Of a stretch of DNA of 43,775 nt, positions 32,590 through 42,368 are shown piece after piece. A program made the position numbers and the translations under genes. Numbering within the stretch: the stretch's first letter is position 1; each line of letters begins with the position of its first letter. Source of the DNA: Desulfobacterium sp. GTDB taxonomy: Bacteria; Desulfobacterota; Desulfobacteria; Desulfobacterales; Desulfobacteraceae. Under the pieces are notes generated by a model. It saw nothing but the letters and a program-made list of their open reading frames with translations, made no database searches and was not told the origin of the DNA. The stretch is taken from assembly GCA_016342325.1 (NCBI GenBank), contig JAEINR010000052.1, positions 1 through 43,775 of the forward strand, given 5' to 3'.

Positions 32590-35500
32590 TCACGTCCACT
32601 GCCGGTCAAGCGGCAACCGAATAATAAACGTCGCTCCCTTACCCGGTTCGGAGATCACATCCATGGTGCCGCCATGGTTTTCAGTAATGATAAAATAGGA
32701 CACGGAAAGGCCAAGGCCTGTGCCGATGCCCACCGGTTTGGTGGTAAAGAATGGTTCAAAAACCCGTTTTTGCGTGGCTTCGTCCATGCCGGGGCCGTTA
32801 TCCTCAATTTCCAGGCGCATCATGTTTGTGGCGGTTTCCCGGGAGAGCCGCAATATAAATATAGGATTACTCCCATTCTTCTTTTCCATGTTTTCCTGCA
32901 TGGCCTGGGCCCCGTTACTGAGTATATTCAGCAGTACCTGCTGAATTTTAGCGCCCTCACATGGCACCATGGGCAGACCCGCTTCATACTCCTCTCTGAT
33001 CTCGATCTGCCTGAAATCGTAATGCTTTTTAAGATCATAATCGGTGGCCGCCAGGTTAAGGGTTTTGTCGAGGAGGTCTGCAAGGTCATGGGAAGAAACC
33101 CGGGCATCGCTCTTCCGGGCAAAGCTGAGCATGTTGTCCACAATCTCAGCCACTCGACGGCCCGACGCGTTGATGGTCTCTACCATGCGCAAGACCCCCC
33201 TTTTTTCCATAAATGCTTTGATCGTCTCAATATCGGTGCCGACCTCCATGGCAGCACTTTGATTGGCAGGGATTTCAATATTGGTCAAGCGGTTGGCCAT
33301 GACATTGGCGGTCTGGATCATTCCGGCCAGGGGATTGTTGATTTCATGGGCCATGCCCGCGGCAAGTCCCCCAACGGAGAGCATCTTTTCAGATTGCACC
33401 ATCATCTCTTCCATTCGCACCTGCTCGGTTACATCGTCAATGCGGATAACTGCCCCTTCCACACCATTGGCAACCAACGGGTAGATGGTTACATCCTCGT
33501 AACAGGGGCCGTTCTCCGACAGGCGGGGCCGCTTCTGTTCCTGCCGGGTTTCCCTGGTACGGATGCTTTCGGTTATTTTTGCCATCTGGGACGCCATCCG
33601 TGGAAACACATGACTTAATTTTTTTCCCTGGGCAGTGCTGACGGAAACTCCCGTGGCTTTTTCCGCAGTCTTGTTCCATTGGGTCACATTCCCCGCGGTA
33701 TCCACCCCAACCAGTACGGACGGCATGGAGTCGATGATATTGGTCAGATAGTTGCGCAGGTGATTTAACTCCTGCCCTGCCAACTTGCCCTCTGTGACGT
33801 CTCTTGTGACGCCTTCAACACCAAGGATTCTCCCATCATGATCTTTAAAAAAATGAGCATTTGTGGAAGCCCACCAGATTGAACCATCCTTTCGCTTTAA
33901 TGGTGCCTCATAATTGTCGACAGATCCCTTTTCCTCAAGTACCGTTAGAAAGACATCCCGGTCTTTGGGTTCAACGTAGAGCTCTTCCGCCATCCGCATC
34001 CCAATGGCTTCCTCCACGGTGTAACCGGATAACTTGTGGACAGACTGGGAAACAAAAATAAGATTTCCTTCCATATCTGTTCGATAACGAAGATCCGGGG
34101 CATTTTCGATAAGGATCCGATACTTTTCTTCGCTTTGCCCCAGTGCCGCTTCCGCGGATTTACGCTCCCTGATTTCAAATTTAAGCTTTTTCAGGTACAT
34201 CATGGTACACCCGATGGCGAAAAGGATGCCACAGACCATCACCGAATAGAACCAGCCGGTTTTCCAGAATGGCGGTACGATGGTAATTTTCAGGGAAGCC
34301 CCCTCTTCATTCCACACACCGTCATTGTTTGACCCTTTAAGCCTGAGGGTATAGGTGCCGCCCCCAAGGCCCGTATATCTGCCGGATGGATTGTGATCGC
34401 TATAGTACCACTCCTTATCCCTTCCCTGGAGCATATAGGCATACCTGTTTTTCTCGGAATTTGTATAATTCAGGGCTGCAAACCGGAATTCAAAAAAGTT
34501 TTCTTTCCACCCAAGGGTCACCTGTTTCATCCGTTCAGGCGCCTTGCCCATATTGACATCGCTTCCCCCCTGGGTAAAGGAGGTCAGGACAACCGGCGGG
34601 ATGGCCGTATTTTTCGTTACCTTATCGGGGTAAAAGCTATTGACACCGAACCCGCCGCCAAACCACATTTCACCATCTCTTTTTTTGCAACTCCGCCAAA
34701 AATGGTCATCCTGAAGCCCATCACCCTTGGAAAAAACAGAATCGACTTTCTGGTTTTTGATGTTGAATTTGATGAGTCCGTTATCTGTGGTGCCGATCCA
34801 GAGGTAGCCGTCCCGGTCCTCCTGAATGGTAAGATTAATGCCCAGGGCCGGAAATCCGTTCCCTTTGTTGAAATGTTTAAACACCCCTGTTTCTCGGTCC
34901 AACAGATCCATCCCGTTTGAAAAGCCGGCCACCCATAAATGACCAAAGGAATCTTCAAAAACACCGGACTGCTTGTTAAAACCAATGCTGTCCGGATCAT
35001 CGGGATTGTGAACAAAACGAGTAAATGTTTCCGTTTGCTTGTCAAACCGGTTCAGTCCGCCAAAGGTGGAGACCCATAGAACGCCTTTGCCATCATCGTA
35101 TACCGACCATACGGTTCCCTGGGTAATAGAACCGGGATCCTTGGCATCGTGGATAAAATGGGTAAATTTCCCTGTTTTTTTATTAAATTTTTCAAGCCCG
35201 GCAGAGAGGCCGATCCAGAGGAGATCAGGATCATTCCGATCCTTTATGACATGCCCACCCAAGGTGGTGGACACCATTATGGTGTCCGGATCATCCGGGT
35301 CATGGGAATAGTGGTTTACAGGCGTAAGTGATCTTGTATCAAACTGGGTCAGCCCGCCCCGGCTATTTAAGAGCCACATCATGTCGTCATCATCCCAGCA
35401 CATGGCAGTGGTGGTCGGTCCCATCCTGGGATCCATCGAACCATAGGGCAAATGACTGAATTTACCCGTTCCCGGGTCGTATATTTCCAACCCCCCGATA

Positions 35501-36711
35501 ACCGATAGCCAAAGCCTCTCTTTTTTATCCTCAAGCATGACCAGCACCTGGGAGCTGGAGATGCTGTCCGGATTGGAAGGGGTATGCCGATAAAGCGCAA
35601 ACTTCCGACTTTCCATGTCATATTTATCAATGACGCCATCAAGAACATTCATCACCCAGAAGATCCCTGTTACCGGGTCCTCATAAACCGTGCTTACATA
35701 ATTAGAACTTATGGACGAAGGCTTTTCAGGGTCGGCAAAGAATCGCACAAATTCAGTTCTTTCCGGATTAAGCATTTCAATCCCGGCCACGGTTGACCCC
35801 CTGTGGCAGATCCAGATATTGCCGGCAGCATCCCCATACAAATAATATATTTTATTATCACCCAGACTGGCGGGGTCATTGGGATCATGGCGATACTGTG
35901 AAAAGGTTTCCGTCTCTTTATTAAACCGGGAAAGTCCCCGATCCCATGTACCGACCCAAAGGGTACCCTCCTTATCTTCCAGAAGCGACCACACCGTATC
36001 GCTGGCAATGCCCGTATCAGAACCGGCTTCATATCGATAGCGGGTCCAGGTGTTTGTGGTTTCATCAAACCGGTTGAGGCCTCCGCCAGAGGTGCCGATC
36101 CAGATCAGACCATCCTTGCCCTGGATGATGGATGTAACATTATTGCTGCTCAAACTGTTCGGATTGCCGGGGTCATGGACATAATGCTGGAATCGATCCT
36201 GTTTCTTATCGTAGATATCAAACCCGCCCATGGTGCCGATCAAAAGCCTGTTCTGCGTATCCACAAACAGTCGCTGGGGGCAGAAGCTGTCTGAAATGTC
36301 GCTGCTGATACTGTTCGTGTTGGTGGGATCATGCGTGTAGTGGGTAAAGGTATCTGTATCTTTGTCATATTTGTTCAGCCCGTTATCCTTGGTGAGAATC
36401 CACAGGACACCGTCGGCATCCATGACGATGGAGAGGGGGGCCGGCCCTGAAATGGAGTTTTTACCCGGCTTGTAATACTTTACCCCATGGCCGTCATACC
36501 TTCCGATTCCGCCGTAATAGCAGAACCACAGAAACCCCTCCTGATCCCGGAGCATGTTCCCCTCTTTTTGGGAGGGAAGACCTTTGAGACCTGTTTCAAA
36601 TTCAAACCCGTTTTGAGCATTGAGACCTTGTTCTGCACAAAGGACAAAGACAAAGACAAAGACAAAAAGTGTAAACAACTGGAGCAATCTTTTATATTTT
36701 GAGAACAACAT
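32590..36711 (-). CDS. periplasmic beta-propeller sensor histidine kinase (Reg_prop, Y_Y_Y, PAS)
   Basis: 1373 residues. A signal peptide with core [15 protein letters not shown] is followed by about 14 propeller repeats (WIGTxxGGLNRFDxxTxxFTHYxHDPxDPxSIS) in roughly residues 40-720, a Y_Y_Y domain near 770-850 ([16 protein letters not shown]...[18 protein letters not shown]), and one membrane helix ([20 protein letters not shown]). Two PAS domains, HisKA (H-box [14 protein letters not shown]) and HATPase ([28 protein letters not shown]) complete it. The propeller senses an extracytoplasmic ligand. Such Reg_prop/Y_Y_Y kinases are best known as Bacteroidetes carbohydrate hybrid systems, but here there is no receiver or AraC-type output domain and no adjacent regulator. 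The signal-peptide core includes an in-frame hexanucleotide repeat. Confidence 0.93.
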   Translation of the reverse strand: MLFSKYKRLLQLFTLFVFVFVFVLCAEQGLNAQNGFEFETGLKGLPSQKEGNMLRDQEGFLWFCYYGGIGRYDGHGVKYYKPGKNSISGPAPLSIVMDADGVLWILTKDNGLNKYDKDTDTFTHYTHDPTNTNSISSDISDSFCPQRLFVDTQNRLLIGTMGGFDIYDKKQDRFQHYVHDPGNPNSLSSNNVTSIIQGKDGLIWIGTSGGGLNRFDETTNTWTRYRYEAGSDTGIASDTVWSLLEDKEGTLWVGTWDRGLSRFNKETETFSQYRHDPNDPASLGDNKIYYLYGDAAGNIWICHRGSTVAGIEMLNPERTEFVRFFADPEKPSSISSNYVSTVYEDPVTGIFWVMNVLDGVIDKYDMESRKFALYRHTPSNPDSISSSQVLVMLEDKKERLWLSVIGGLEIYDPGTGKFSHLPYGSMDPRMGPTTTAMCWDDDDMMWLLNSRGGLTQFDTRSLTPVNHYSHDPDDPDTIMVSTTLGGHVIKDRNDPDLLWIGLSAGLEKFNKKTGKFTHFIHDAKDPGSITQGTVWSVYDDGKGVLWVSTFGGLNRFDKQTETFTRFVHNPDDPDSIGFNKQSGVFEDSFGHLWVAGFSNGMDLLDRETGVFKHFNKGNGFPALGINLTIQEDRDGYLWIGTTDNGLIKFNIKNQKVDSVFSKGDGLQDDHFWRSCKKRDGEMWFGGGFGVNSFYPDKVTKNTAIPPVVLTSFTQGGSDVNMGKAPERMKQVTLGWKENFFEFRFAALNYTNSEKNRYAYMLQGRDKEWYYSDHNPSGRYTGLGGGTYTLRLKGSNNDGVWNEEGASLKITIVPPFWKTGWFYSVMVCGILFAIGCTMMYLKKLKFEIRERKSAEAALGQSEEKYRILIENAPDLRYRTDMEGNLIFVSQSVHKLSGYTVEEAIGMRMAEELYVEPKDRDVFLTVLEEKGSVDNYEAPLKRKDGSIWWASTNAHFFKDHDGRILGVEGVTRDVTEGKLAGQELNHLRNYLTNIIDSMPSVLVGVDTAGNVTQWNKTAEKATGVSVSTAQGKKLSHVFPRMASQMAKITESIRTRETRQEQKRPRLSENGPCYEDVTIYPLVANGVEGAVIRIDDVTEQVRMEEMMVQSEKMLSVGGLAAGMAHEINNPLAGMIQTANVMANRLTNIEIPANQSAAMEVGTDIETIKAFMEKRGVLRMVETINASGRRVAEIVDNMLSFARKSDARVSSHDLADLLDKTLNLAATDYDLKKHYDFRQIEIREEYEAGLPMVPCEGAKIQQVLLNILSNGAQAMQENMEKKNGSNPIFILRLSRETATNMMRLEIEDNGPGMDEATQKRVFEPFFTTKPVGIGTGLGLSVSYFIITENHGGTMDVISEPGKGATFIIRLPLDRQWT
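36643..36666. repeat. hexanucleotide microsatellite (GACAAA)4 in the kinase signal peptide
   Basis: Four perfect copies of GACAAA on the plus strand encode the alternating Phe-Val hydrophobic core of the signal peptide on the minus strand. Unit gain or loss would lengthen or shorten the core by two residues without shifting frame. Confidence 0.95.
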
Positions 36712-36719
36712 GCTTTACC

Positions 36720-36739
36720 TAACCTGGACAAACCAGAAC
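36720..36739. repeat. dispersed 20-bp repeat, copy 2
   Basis: TAACCTGGACAAACCAGAAC, one mismatch from the copy at 25065-25084. It lies 9 bases upstream of the large kinase start, so it overlaps that gene's leader. The remaining gap to 37192 holds no convincing gene. Confidence 0.8.
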
Positions 36740-36935
36740 CAAAGCGTTTTTTGATTTTCTTGCCAAAATATCACGAACTCGTATTCGAAACATTTATCAA
36801 TAGGGGATTTATAGCGTTTGTTCCACTGGGGTGCAAGGGGGATTAGAATGTTTTTTGGGGAATCTGTCCGACCGCTCCCCTGTAGACAACCAAATGCTCA
36901 TAACGATACATAATCGTAATAAGGACTTAAAAATA

Positions 36936-36951
36936 ATTACATTTATGTAAT
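36936..36951. promoter_or_regulatory. palindrome upstream of the alanine/glycine symporter
   Basis: ATTACAT-TT-ATGTAAT is a perfect 7-bp inverted repeat, about 240 bases before the symporter. The half site TTACATAAAT reappears at 38734-38743 upstream of the regulator, so both may be bound by the regulator encoded at 38783-39454. Confidence 0.45.
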
Positions 36952-37192
36952 ATAGCCTTGACGAGTCCAAAGACTCTAGCCCCAGAGAATAAAAAAAACA
37001 GCCCAAATCCCTTTCAGCCATTCCAGAAAGTACCCCCACCCCAAGCAGATGCCCCTCCTCCCTCCACCATCTCTCCGACTCGAAACCCATCATGCCGGGG
37101 ATAACACCCGTAGAATGGCGCTAATCTTGCATGCGATTCCGGCGTGTATGTTTTTTTATAACTATTTTATTTTTTTTAAAAGGAGTTGAAAT

Positions 37193-38551
37193 TTGGATTT
37201 GTTGAATGCGTTAAACAGTTTTGCCTGGGGTCCCATCATGATAACGTTCCTAGTCGGAACGGGTGTTATATTATCCCTGGGAACAGGATTTGTACAGTTT
37301 CGCAAAATGGGCGAAGCCTTTAAGATGCTCTTTTCAAAAGACCATGTCGGCGACGGGGATATCACCCCTTTCCAGGCCCTCATGACCTCCCTTTCCGCCA
37401 CCATCGGTACCGGTAATATTGCGGGAGTGGCAACGGCGATCGCCCTTGGTGGACCCGGCGCAGTATTTTGGATGTGGGCCACGGCGGCTGTGGGCGGAGC
37501 CACAAAATACGGCGAAGCGGTCCTTGCCATCAAGTACAGGATCGTCAATGAAAAGGGCGAGCAGTCCGGTGGCCCCATGTACTATATCGAAAACGGAATG
37601 ACTGAAAGATTCGGTCCCAACAAGTTATGGAAAGCCCTTGGCTGGGCATTTGCCTTCTTTGGCGTGATTGCATCATTTGGTATCGGAAATATGGTTCAGT
37701 CCAATTCCGTCGCCGCAGCCATGGAGTCAAGCTTCAGCATCCCCCCCTATGTGTCAGGGGGCATTATCGCTGTTTTAACCGCACTGGTTATCCTCGGCGG
37801 CATAAAATCCATCGCAAAGGTCACCTCTAAGATTGTTCCGGTCATGGCCCTATTCTTTGTCGCCGGTTCCCTGGTGGTTCTTTTCGGAAAAGCAGCACTG
37901 ATTCCCCAGGCATTTGGGATGATTTTTTCAAACGCGTTTACAGGAACGGCTGTTGGTGGCGGACTCCTGGGAACCGTGATCAGAATGGGCGTTGCCCGGG
38001 GTGTTTTTTCCAATGAAGCAGGACTGGGAAGTGCCCCCATCGCCCATGCCGCCTCTTCAAATGACAATCCCTATACCCAGGGACTGATCGCCTCCCTCTC
38101 TCCTTTAATCGACACCCTTGTTATCTGCACCATGACAGCACTTGTCATTCTGGTATCCGGACTTGTGACCCTGGGTCCCGACGGAGTGATGACCGTCACG
38201 GACGGTCTTAACGGTGCCGCACTGACCTCAAGGGCATTTGAGCTTTCCCTGCCGGGAATCGGCAAATATATCGTATCATTTGGTCTCATCTTCTTTGCTT
38301 TTTCAACCATTCTTGGATGGTTTTATTACGGATCCAAATGCCTTGAATATATTGCCGGTGTCAAAGCGGTGGCAGTATACAAATGGCTTTGGGTGGTCTT
38401 TGTTTTTGTTGGCGCAACCCTTAAAATCGGTATTGTATGGAATCTTTCCGATACCTTTAACGGACTCATGGCCATTCCCAACCTGATTGGCCTCATCGCC
38501 CTTGCACCCATGATTTTCGCCATCACTAAAGAAAAAAAACTGAAAAACTAA
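37193..38551 (+). CDS. sodium:alanine/glycine symporter (AGCS family)
   Basis: About 452 residues with roughly ten membrane helices. The family signature GTGNIAGVATAIALGGPGAVFWMW is at about residues 69-92, and the second signature RMGVARGVFSNEAGLGSAPIAHAAS is near 265-289. AGCS proteins take up alanine or glycine (some also D-alanine) with Na+. Start: TTG at 37193, with AAAAGGAG 8 bases ahead, the only well-placed start. It is followed by a strong terminator and then the D-amino-acid gene group, so it is transcribed separately but probably serves the same pathway. Confidence 0.93.
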   Translation: MDLLNALNSFAWGPIMITFLVGTGVILSLGTGFVQFRKMGEAFKMLFSKDHVGDGDITPFQALMTSLSATIGTGNIAGVATAIALGGPGAVFWMWATAAVGGATKYGEAVLAIKYRIVNEKGEQSGGPMYYIENGMTERFGPNKLWKALGWAFAFFGVIASFGIGNMVQSNSVAAAMESSFSIPPYVSGGIIAVLTALVILGGIKSIAKVTSKIVPVMALFFVAGSLVVLFGKAALIPQAFGMIFSNAFTGTAVGGGLLGTVIRMGVARGVFSNEAGLGSAPIAHAASSNDNPYTQGLIASLSPLIDTLVICTMTALVILVSGLVTLGPDGVMTVTDGLNGAALTSRAFELSLPGIGKYIVSFGLIFFAFSTILGWFYYGSKCLEYIAGVKAVAVYKWLWVVFVFVGATLKIGIVWNLSDTFNGLMAIPNLIGLIALAPMIFAITKEKKLKN

Positions 38552-38576
38552 ACCACCCCGTAGGCATCTGATATAG

Positions 38577-38605
38577 CCGGAGCTGCCGTCCACTGGCAGC
38601 TCCGG
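38577..38605 (+). terminator. intrinsic terminator after the symporter gene
   Basis: CCGGAGCTGCC and GGCAGCTCCGG form a perfect 11-bp stem around GTCCACT, followed by TTCTTT. Confidence 0.9.
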
Positions 38606-38752
38606 TTCTTTCCCCAATCACCTAATCAGAAGCGGAAATGAACACAGAAACAATGGGATTCGCCCACCCACGTGACACTGTGTTACAACTGAAACGGTTT
38701 GTCAAAAAAAAGATTGACTCTTTAAAATAAATGTTACATAAATTCCCATTTA

Positions 38753-38765
38753 GTACACTTTGTAC
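38753..38765. promoter_or_regulatory. palindrome upstream of the DauR-like regulator
   Basis: GTACA-CTT-TGTAC is a perfect 5-bp inverted repeat about 18 bases upstream of the regulator start, next to the TTACATAAAT half site. An autoregulatory operator is plausible. Confidence 0.45.
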
Positions 38766-38782
38766 AATACCATCAGGGTTAA

Positions 38783-39454
38783 ATGGGAGCGGCAGTGACA
38801 GACGACGACATATTCAAGCACTACATCAACGTGGCTGAAATTCTGGGGGAGATGTTCGGGCCGATCCTGGAAGTGATTGTCCATGACCTCAGAAAGCCGG
38901 AACATTCCATTATCGCCATTGTTAACGGTCAGATTACGGGGCGATCCGTGGGAGACGGCACATCCGACCTCGGCGTTTTAAGGCTGCAAGGGGAGGTTCC
39001 TGACAAAATCGTAAGTTATGCCAACCAGAGCCCGAGCGGAGAAAAACTCAAATCCTCCACCCTGGCCATTCGTAATACAAAGGGCGATCTTCTCGGTTCC
39101 TTTAGCCTGAATCTCCAGATTTCATATTTCGATCAATACGGCAAATTTATCGAACAATTTATTTCGACCCAATCAAACACCTACACGCCCCAAAAAGAGC
39201 AGTTTTATCTGTTCACGCCCAGGGAAGAAATAAAGTCTGCCTGCCAGCAATTCCTGGTGGAAAACGGTCTGCTGGGCAAACCCCTGAACAAGGCCCAGAA
39301 AAAAGAAGTGATCGTCTTTCTTCATAACCAGGGCCATTTAAACAAGCGCGGGGTTGTGACCATCATCGCAGAGGAACTTGGGACCAGCAGGAACACCATC
39401 TATCGCTATTTGAAAGAGATTGAAACTCAAATCCCAAAAGGAGAACAGCCATGA
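38783..39454 (+). CDS. YheO/DauR-type transcriptional regulator (PAS-like plus HTH)
   Basis: 223 residues from ATG 38783, or 219 from GTG 38795, which has GGGAG 5 bases ahead and may be the true start. The N-terminal YheO/PAS-like domain (ILGEMFGPILEVIVHDLRKPEHSIIAIVNGQITGRSVGDG) is followed by a C-terminal helix-turn-helix (NKRGVVTIIAEELGTSRNTIYRYLKEIE). DauR regulates D-arginine use in Pseudomonas, and related YheO-like proteins sit beside D-amino-acid genes. Its stop overlaps the DUF1445 start (ATGA), so they are translationally coupled. It probably controls the operon and the symporter. Confidence 0.9.
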   Translation: MGAAVTDDDIFKHYINVAEILGEMFGPILEVIVHDLRKPEHSIIAIVNGQITGRSVGDGTSDLGVLRLQGEVPDKIVSYANQSPSGEKLKSSTLAIRNTKGDLLGSFSLNLQISYFDQYGKFIEQFISTQSNTYTPQKEQFYLFTPREEIKSACQQFLVENGLLGKPLNKAQKKEVIVFLHNQGHLNKRGVVTIIAEELGTSRNTIYRYLKEIETQIPKGEQP

Positions 39455-40230
39455 CAAAAACAGGTAAAGAGGTACGTTCCCAGATAAGAAAAGGCCTAAT
39501 TACCGGCCCCACAAGCGGAATGGCACCCGGATATGTCCAGGCCAACCTTGCCATACTTCCCAAGGACTGGGCATTTGATTTTTTGCTCTTTGCCCAGCGC
39601 AACCCCAAACCCTGCCCCATTATCGAGGCCGGAGACATGGGCAATCACTTCACACAATTTTGTGCCGACCAGGCAGATATCTGCACGGACATCCCCAAAT
39701 ACCGGGTTTACAAAAACGGCGAAATGACCGAAGAACGGACCGATATCACGGCACTGTGGCAGAATGATTTCGTCTATTTCCTCCTGGGATGCAGCTTCTC
39801 CTTTGAAGACGCCCTGGTCAAGGCCGACCTCAAGATCAGGCACATGGAAGAAAACGTGAATGTGCCCATGTATAAAACCAACATCATATGCCACGCCGCA
39901 GGAAAATTCAAAGAGACCCCAATGGTAGTGAGCATGCGACCCTTCAAAGCCAGGGACGCCATCAAGGCCGTGGAGATCACCCGGGATTACCCCTATGTCC
40001 ACGGCAGCCCCGTTCATATGGGCAACCCGGAAGAGATCGGGATCCCTGACCTTTCCCGCCCTGACTTTGGCGACCCCGTCACGGTCAGAGAGGGTGAAAT
40101 TCCCGTGTTTTGGGCCTGTGGCGTCACCCCCCAAATGGCCGCCATGGTGGCGCGTCCGCCCCTGATGATCACCCACGCTCCTGGTCATATGTTCATTGGC
40201 GACAAAAAAGATTATGAGTTCAAATTGTAA
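39451..40230 (+). CDS. DUF1445 protein (UPF0317, D-glutamate cyclase N-terminal-half homologue)
   Basis: 259 residues, full length for UPF0317/YcsI-type proteins. Recognisable stretches: GLITGPTSGMAPGYVQANLAILPKDWAFDFLLFAQRNPKPCP, FLLGCSFSFEDAL, VSMRPF, and VFWACGVTPQMAAMVARPPLMITHAPGHMFIGD. In mammalian D-glutamate cyclase (DGLUCY) this domain is fused to DUF4392, here encoded by the next gene, so the pair should act together on D-glutamate and 5-oxo-D-proline. DUF1445 alone is often annotated as a hydro-lyase without proof. The ATG overlaps the regulator's stop codon (ATGA), and AAAAGGAG is ahead. Confidence 0.92.
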   Translation: MTKTGKEVRSQIRKGLITGPTSGMAPGYVQANLAILPKDWAFDFLLFAQRNPKPCPIIEAGDMGNHFTQFCADQADICTDIPKYRVYKNGEMTEERTDITALWQNDFVYFLLGCSFSFEDALVKADLKIRHMEENVNVPMYKTNIICHAAGKFKETPMVVSMRPFKARDAIKAVEITRDYPYVHGSPVHMGNPEEIGIPDLSRPDFGDPVTVREGEIPVFWACGVTPQMAAMVARPPLMITHAPGHMFIGDKKDYEFKL

Positions 40231-40254
40231 AAGACAAGGATACCGGCTTTTTCC

Positions 40255-41220
40255 ATGAAACATGCACCCCCCAAAGACACCACAATGAAATCCATTGCGG
40301 CACATATCGAACGGTCGATCCAGCAGGATCCCGGCAACAGAGGCCTGGACAATTGGGCGATCCAGAAAGAACTCCTCCCGGCAACCCAGTCCCTGGCCCA
40401 GGGAGATCACATCATCATCACCACCGGGTTTTACATCCTCAGCGCAGGGGTCATTGAAACCGACGGCCCCCCCGGTGCCATCATCCTTGCCGATGCCCTG
40501 AGACGCATGGGGAAAAAGGTCACCCTCCTCATCGACAGCAGCGACGCCACCATCATCCGCCAGGGCATGGCTGCCATCGGCTCCTCCGTGGGAGTCATGG
40601 AGATCCATGAAGACAGAGAGATATCGGCCAAGGAGCTTTTCACCCCGGACACCACCCACTTCATCGCCCTGGAACGCCCGGGCCAGGCATCAGACGGTTG
40701 CTACTACAATTTCAGGGGATATGATCTCTCCCCCCACATCGCCCCCCTGGACGCTCTTTTTATTGACGCCCAGTCCCGTAACATCATGACCATCGGCATC
40801 GGGGACGGCGGCAACGAACTTGGACTCGGCAAGGTCTCAGCCAATGTGGATTCCCATATGCCCGATGACCGGCCCTTCAGCTGCAAGACCGTCGCTGACT
40901 TCTGCATTTGCGCCGGGGTCAGCAACTGGGGCGGGTATGGCATGGCAGCCCTGCTTTCGGTCATGGCCTGCCAGAATCTGCTGCCCAAACCCTCAGCCCT
41001 TGCAAAACTCCTGGACGCCATCACCGAAGCCGGGGCCGTGGACGGCGTAACCGGCAAGAACACCCCCTCTGTGGACGGCCTGGATGAAGAATGGGAGCAC
41101 GACATCTTTTTCATGATGCACGAACTCTCCCAAACTACCCCCTCCCCGGATACCATGGCGTCTGGTAAACGAAACCATAAAGAGATACAACGGTTGAATA
41201 TAAACCCATTGAACAATTAG
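40255..41220 (+). CDS. DUF4392 protein, D-glutamate cyclase-like
   Basis: About 321 residues. The domain starts near residue 11 (SIAAHIERSIQQDPGNRGLDNW) and contains GDHIIITTGFYILSAGVIETDGPPGAIILADALRRMGKKVTL, FIALERPGQASDGCYYNFRGYDLSPHIAPLD and IGDGGNELGLGKV. DUF4392 is the catalytic part of D-glutamate cyclase (D-glutamate to 5-oxo-D-proline plus water). It follows DUF1445 by 24 bases and precedes the aminotransferase by 13, so these are one operon. The last about 45 residues are charged and look non-family. An alternative start lies at 40285. Confidence 0.9.
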   Translation: MKHAPPKDTTMKSIAAHIERSIQQDPGNRGLDNWAIQKELLPATQSLAQGDHIIITTGFYILSAGVIETDGPPGAIILADALRRMGKKVTLLIDSSDATIIRQGMAAIGSSVGVMEIHEDREISAKELFTPDTTHFIALERPGQASDGCYYNFRGYDLSPHIAPLDALFIDAQSRNIMTIGIGDGGNELGLGKVSANVDSHMPDDRPFSCKTVADFCICAGVSNWGGYGMAALLSVMACQNLLPKPSALAKLLDAITEAGAVDGVTGKNTPSVDGLDEEWEHDIFFMMHELSQTTPSPDTMASGKRNHKEIQRLNINPLNN

Positions 41221-41233
41221 AAGGGATAAAAAA

Positions 41234-42073
41234 ATGGATATCTATTATATTGACGGAGAATTTGTAACGGCAGAAGAGTCAACAATCACAGTAAACGACA
41301 TGGCACTACTGCGCGGTTACGGTGTATTTGACTTTATGCGAACCTATGGCGGAAAACCCTTTTTCCTGGATGGTCATGTAAAAAGACTGATCCGCTCAGC
41401 CACCTTGATCGGCATGACCACACCATGGTCGGAACAGGAGATCGTCGACATCACCATGGAAACACTCGGGCGCAACAACCACGAGGAATCCAATGTGCGT
41501 ATCGTGATCACCGGCGGTGTCAGCCCGGATTCCATCACCCCCCAGGGACATCCCAGCCTGCTTGTGATGGTCACCCCCCTGCATGCCCTGCCGGAAATCT
41601 GGTATACCGAAGGCGTCAAGGTGATCACCTCCCATCTGGAACGCTTTATTCCCGACGCCAAGACCACCAACTATATCCCCGGCATCATGGCCCTTGAAAA
41701 CGCCAAAAAACAAAATGCCATTGAGTCCATCTATGTGGACCGCCATGGCAACCTCCTCGAGGGCACGACAACCAATTTCTGGGCGTTCATTGATAACAAG
41801 CTTGTGACACCCGCCACAGGCATGCTCCCCGGAATTACCCGCAAGGTGATTTTAGAGCTTGCGGACACCGAGGTTGAAGTCGAGATGCGGGATATCAAAA
41901 AAGATGAGATCCGCATCATGGATGAAGCGTTTCTCACCGCCTCCAACAAGGAAATCGTTCCTGTAACGGAAATAGACTGTGTCACCATCGGCGACGGAAC
42001 CCCCGGCAAACATACCCAAAAACTCACACAACTGTTCAAAGAGTTCACGACCCGGTACGGTAAAGGTGAGTAA
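41234..42073 (+). CDS. class IV pyridoxal-phosphate aminotransferase (D-amino-acid transaminase type)
   Basis: 279 residues. The pyridoxal-phosphate lysine is Lys143 (FIPDAKTTNYIPGIMALENA), and EGTTTNFWAFIDNKLVTP and TGMLPGITRKVILELA match the class IV fold. The length and N-terminus (GEFVTAEESTITVNDMALLRGYGVFDFMRTYGGKPFFLDGHVKRL) suit either D-amino-acid or branched-chain aminotransferase. Context next to D-glutamate cyclase domains and a DauR-like regulator favours D-alanine plus 2-oxoglutarate giving pyruvate plus D-glutamate. RBS AGAAGGGA is ahead. A hairpin follows the gene. Confidence 0.88.
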   Translation: MDIYYIDGEFVTAEESTITVNDMALLRGYGVFDFMRTYGGKPFFLDGHVKRLIRSATLIGMTTPWSEQEIVDITMETLGRNNHEESNVRIVITGGVSPDSITPQGHPSLLVMVTPLHALPEIWYTEGVKVITSHLERFIPDAKTTNYIPGIMALENAKKQNAIESIYVDRHGNLLEGTTTNFWAFIDNKLVTPATGMLPGITRKVILELADTEVEVEMRDIKKDEIRIMDEAFLTASNKEIVPVTEIDCVTIGDGTPGKHTQKLTQLFKEFTTRYGKGE

Positions 42074-42097
42074 ATAAGATTGTAAGAGATATCCGAC

Positions 42098-42133
42098 GTT
42101 ATGATCAGGCCCGTTTCCGGGCTTGATCATAAC
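42098..42133 (+). terminator. hairpin after the D-amino-acid operon
   Basis: GTTATGATCAGGCCCG and CGGGCTTGATCATAAC form a 16-bp stem (one G-U pair) around a short loop, 25 bases after the aminotransferase stop. There is no T-run. The following 235 bases to 42368 hold no gene. Confidence 0.7.
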
Positions 42134-42368
42134 ACCGGAGCATTTTAAACCTTCGGCGGCTTTATGGGAGATAATCCATCTTTTGAGCCTGAAAAGCCCA
42201 TCTCCACACATTCGATTGATTAATGTATAAGCTTTTATTTCGTGCAGAGGATGTTGAACCTATGCCACCACTATATATAGCGTTGGATAAATGGCAAAAA
42301 AATGATGATCTAACATTGCGCAGGTCAAAATTCTGTTTTTGCTAATTTACTTTACTATGTTTTTCATT

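Noticed and set aside
36809-37093. Minus-strand ORF of 94 codons upstream of the symporter
   Set aside because: No ribosome-binding site, no recognised domain, and it covers the presumed symporter regulatory region.
37037-37192. Glycine riboswitch before the AGCS symporter
   Set aside because: No tandem aptamer-like paired elements or conserved glycine-riboswitch bases are visible in the leader.
39496-40659. Minus-strand ORF of 387 codons over the DUF1445/DUF4392 genes
   Set aside because: The plus-strand genes are conserved families in an operon; the opposite frame is Gly/His/Asp-rich with no domain.
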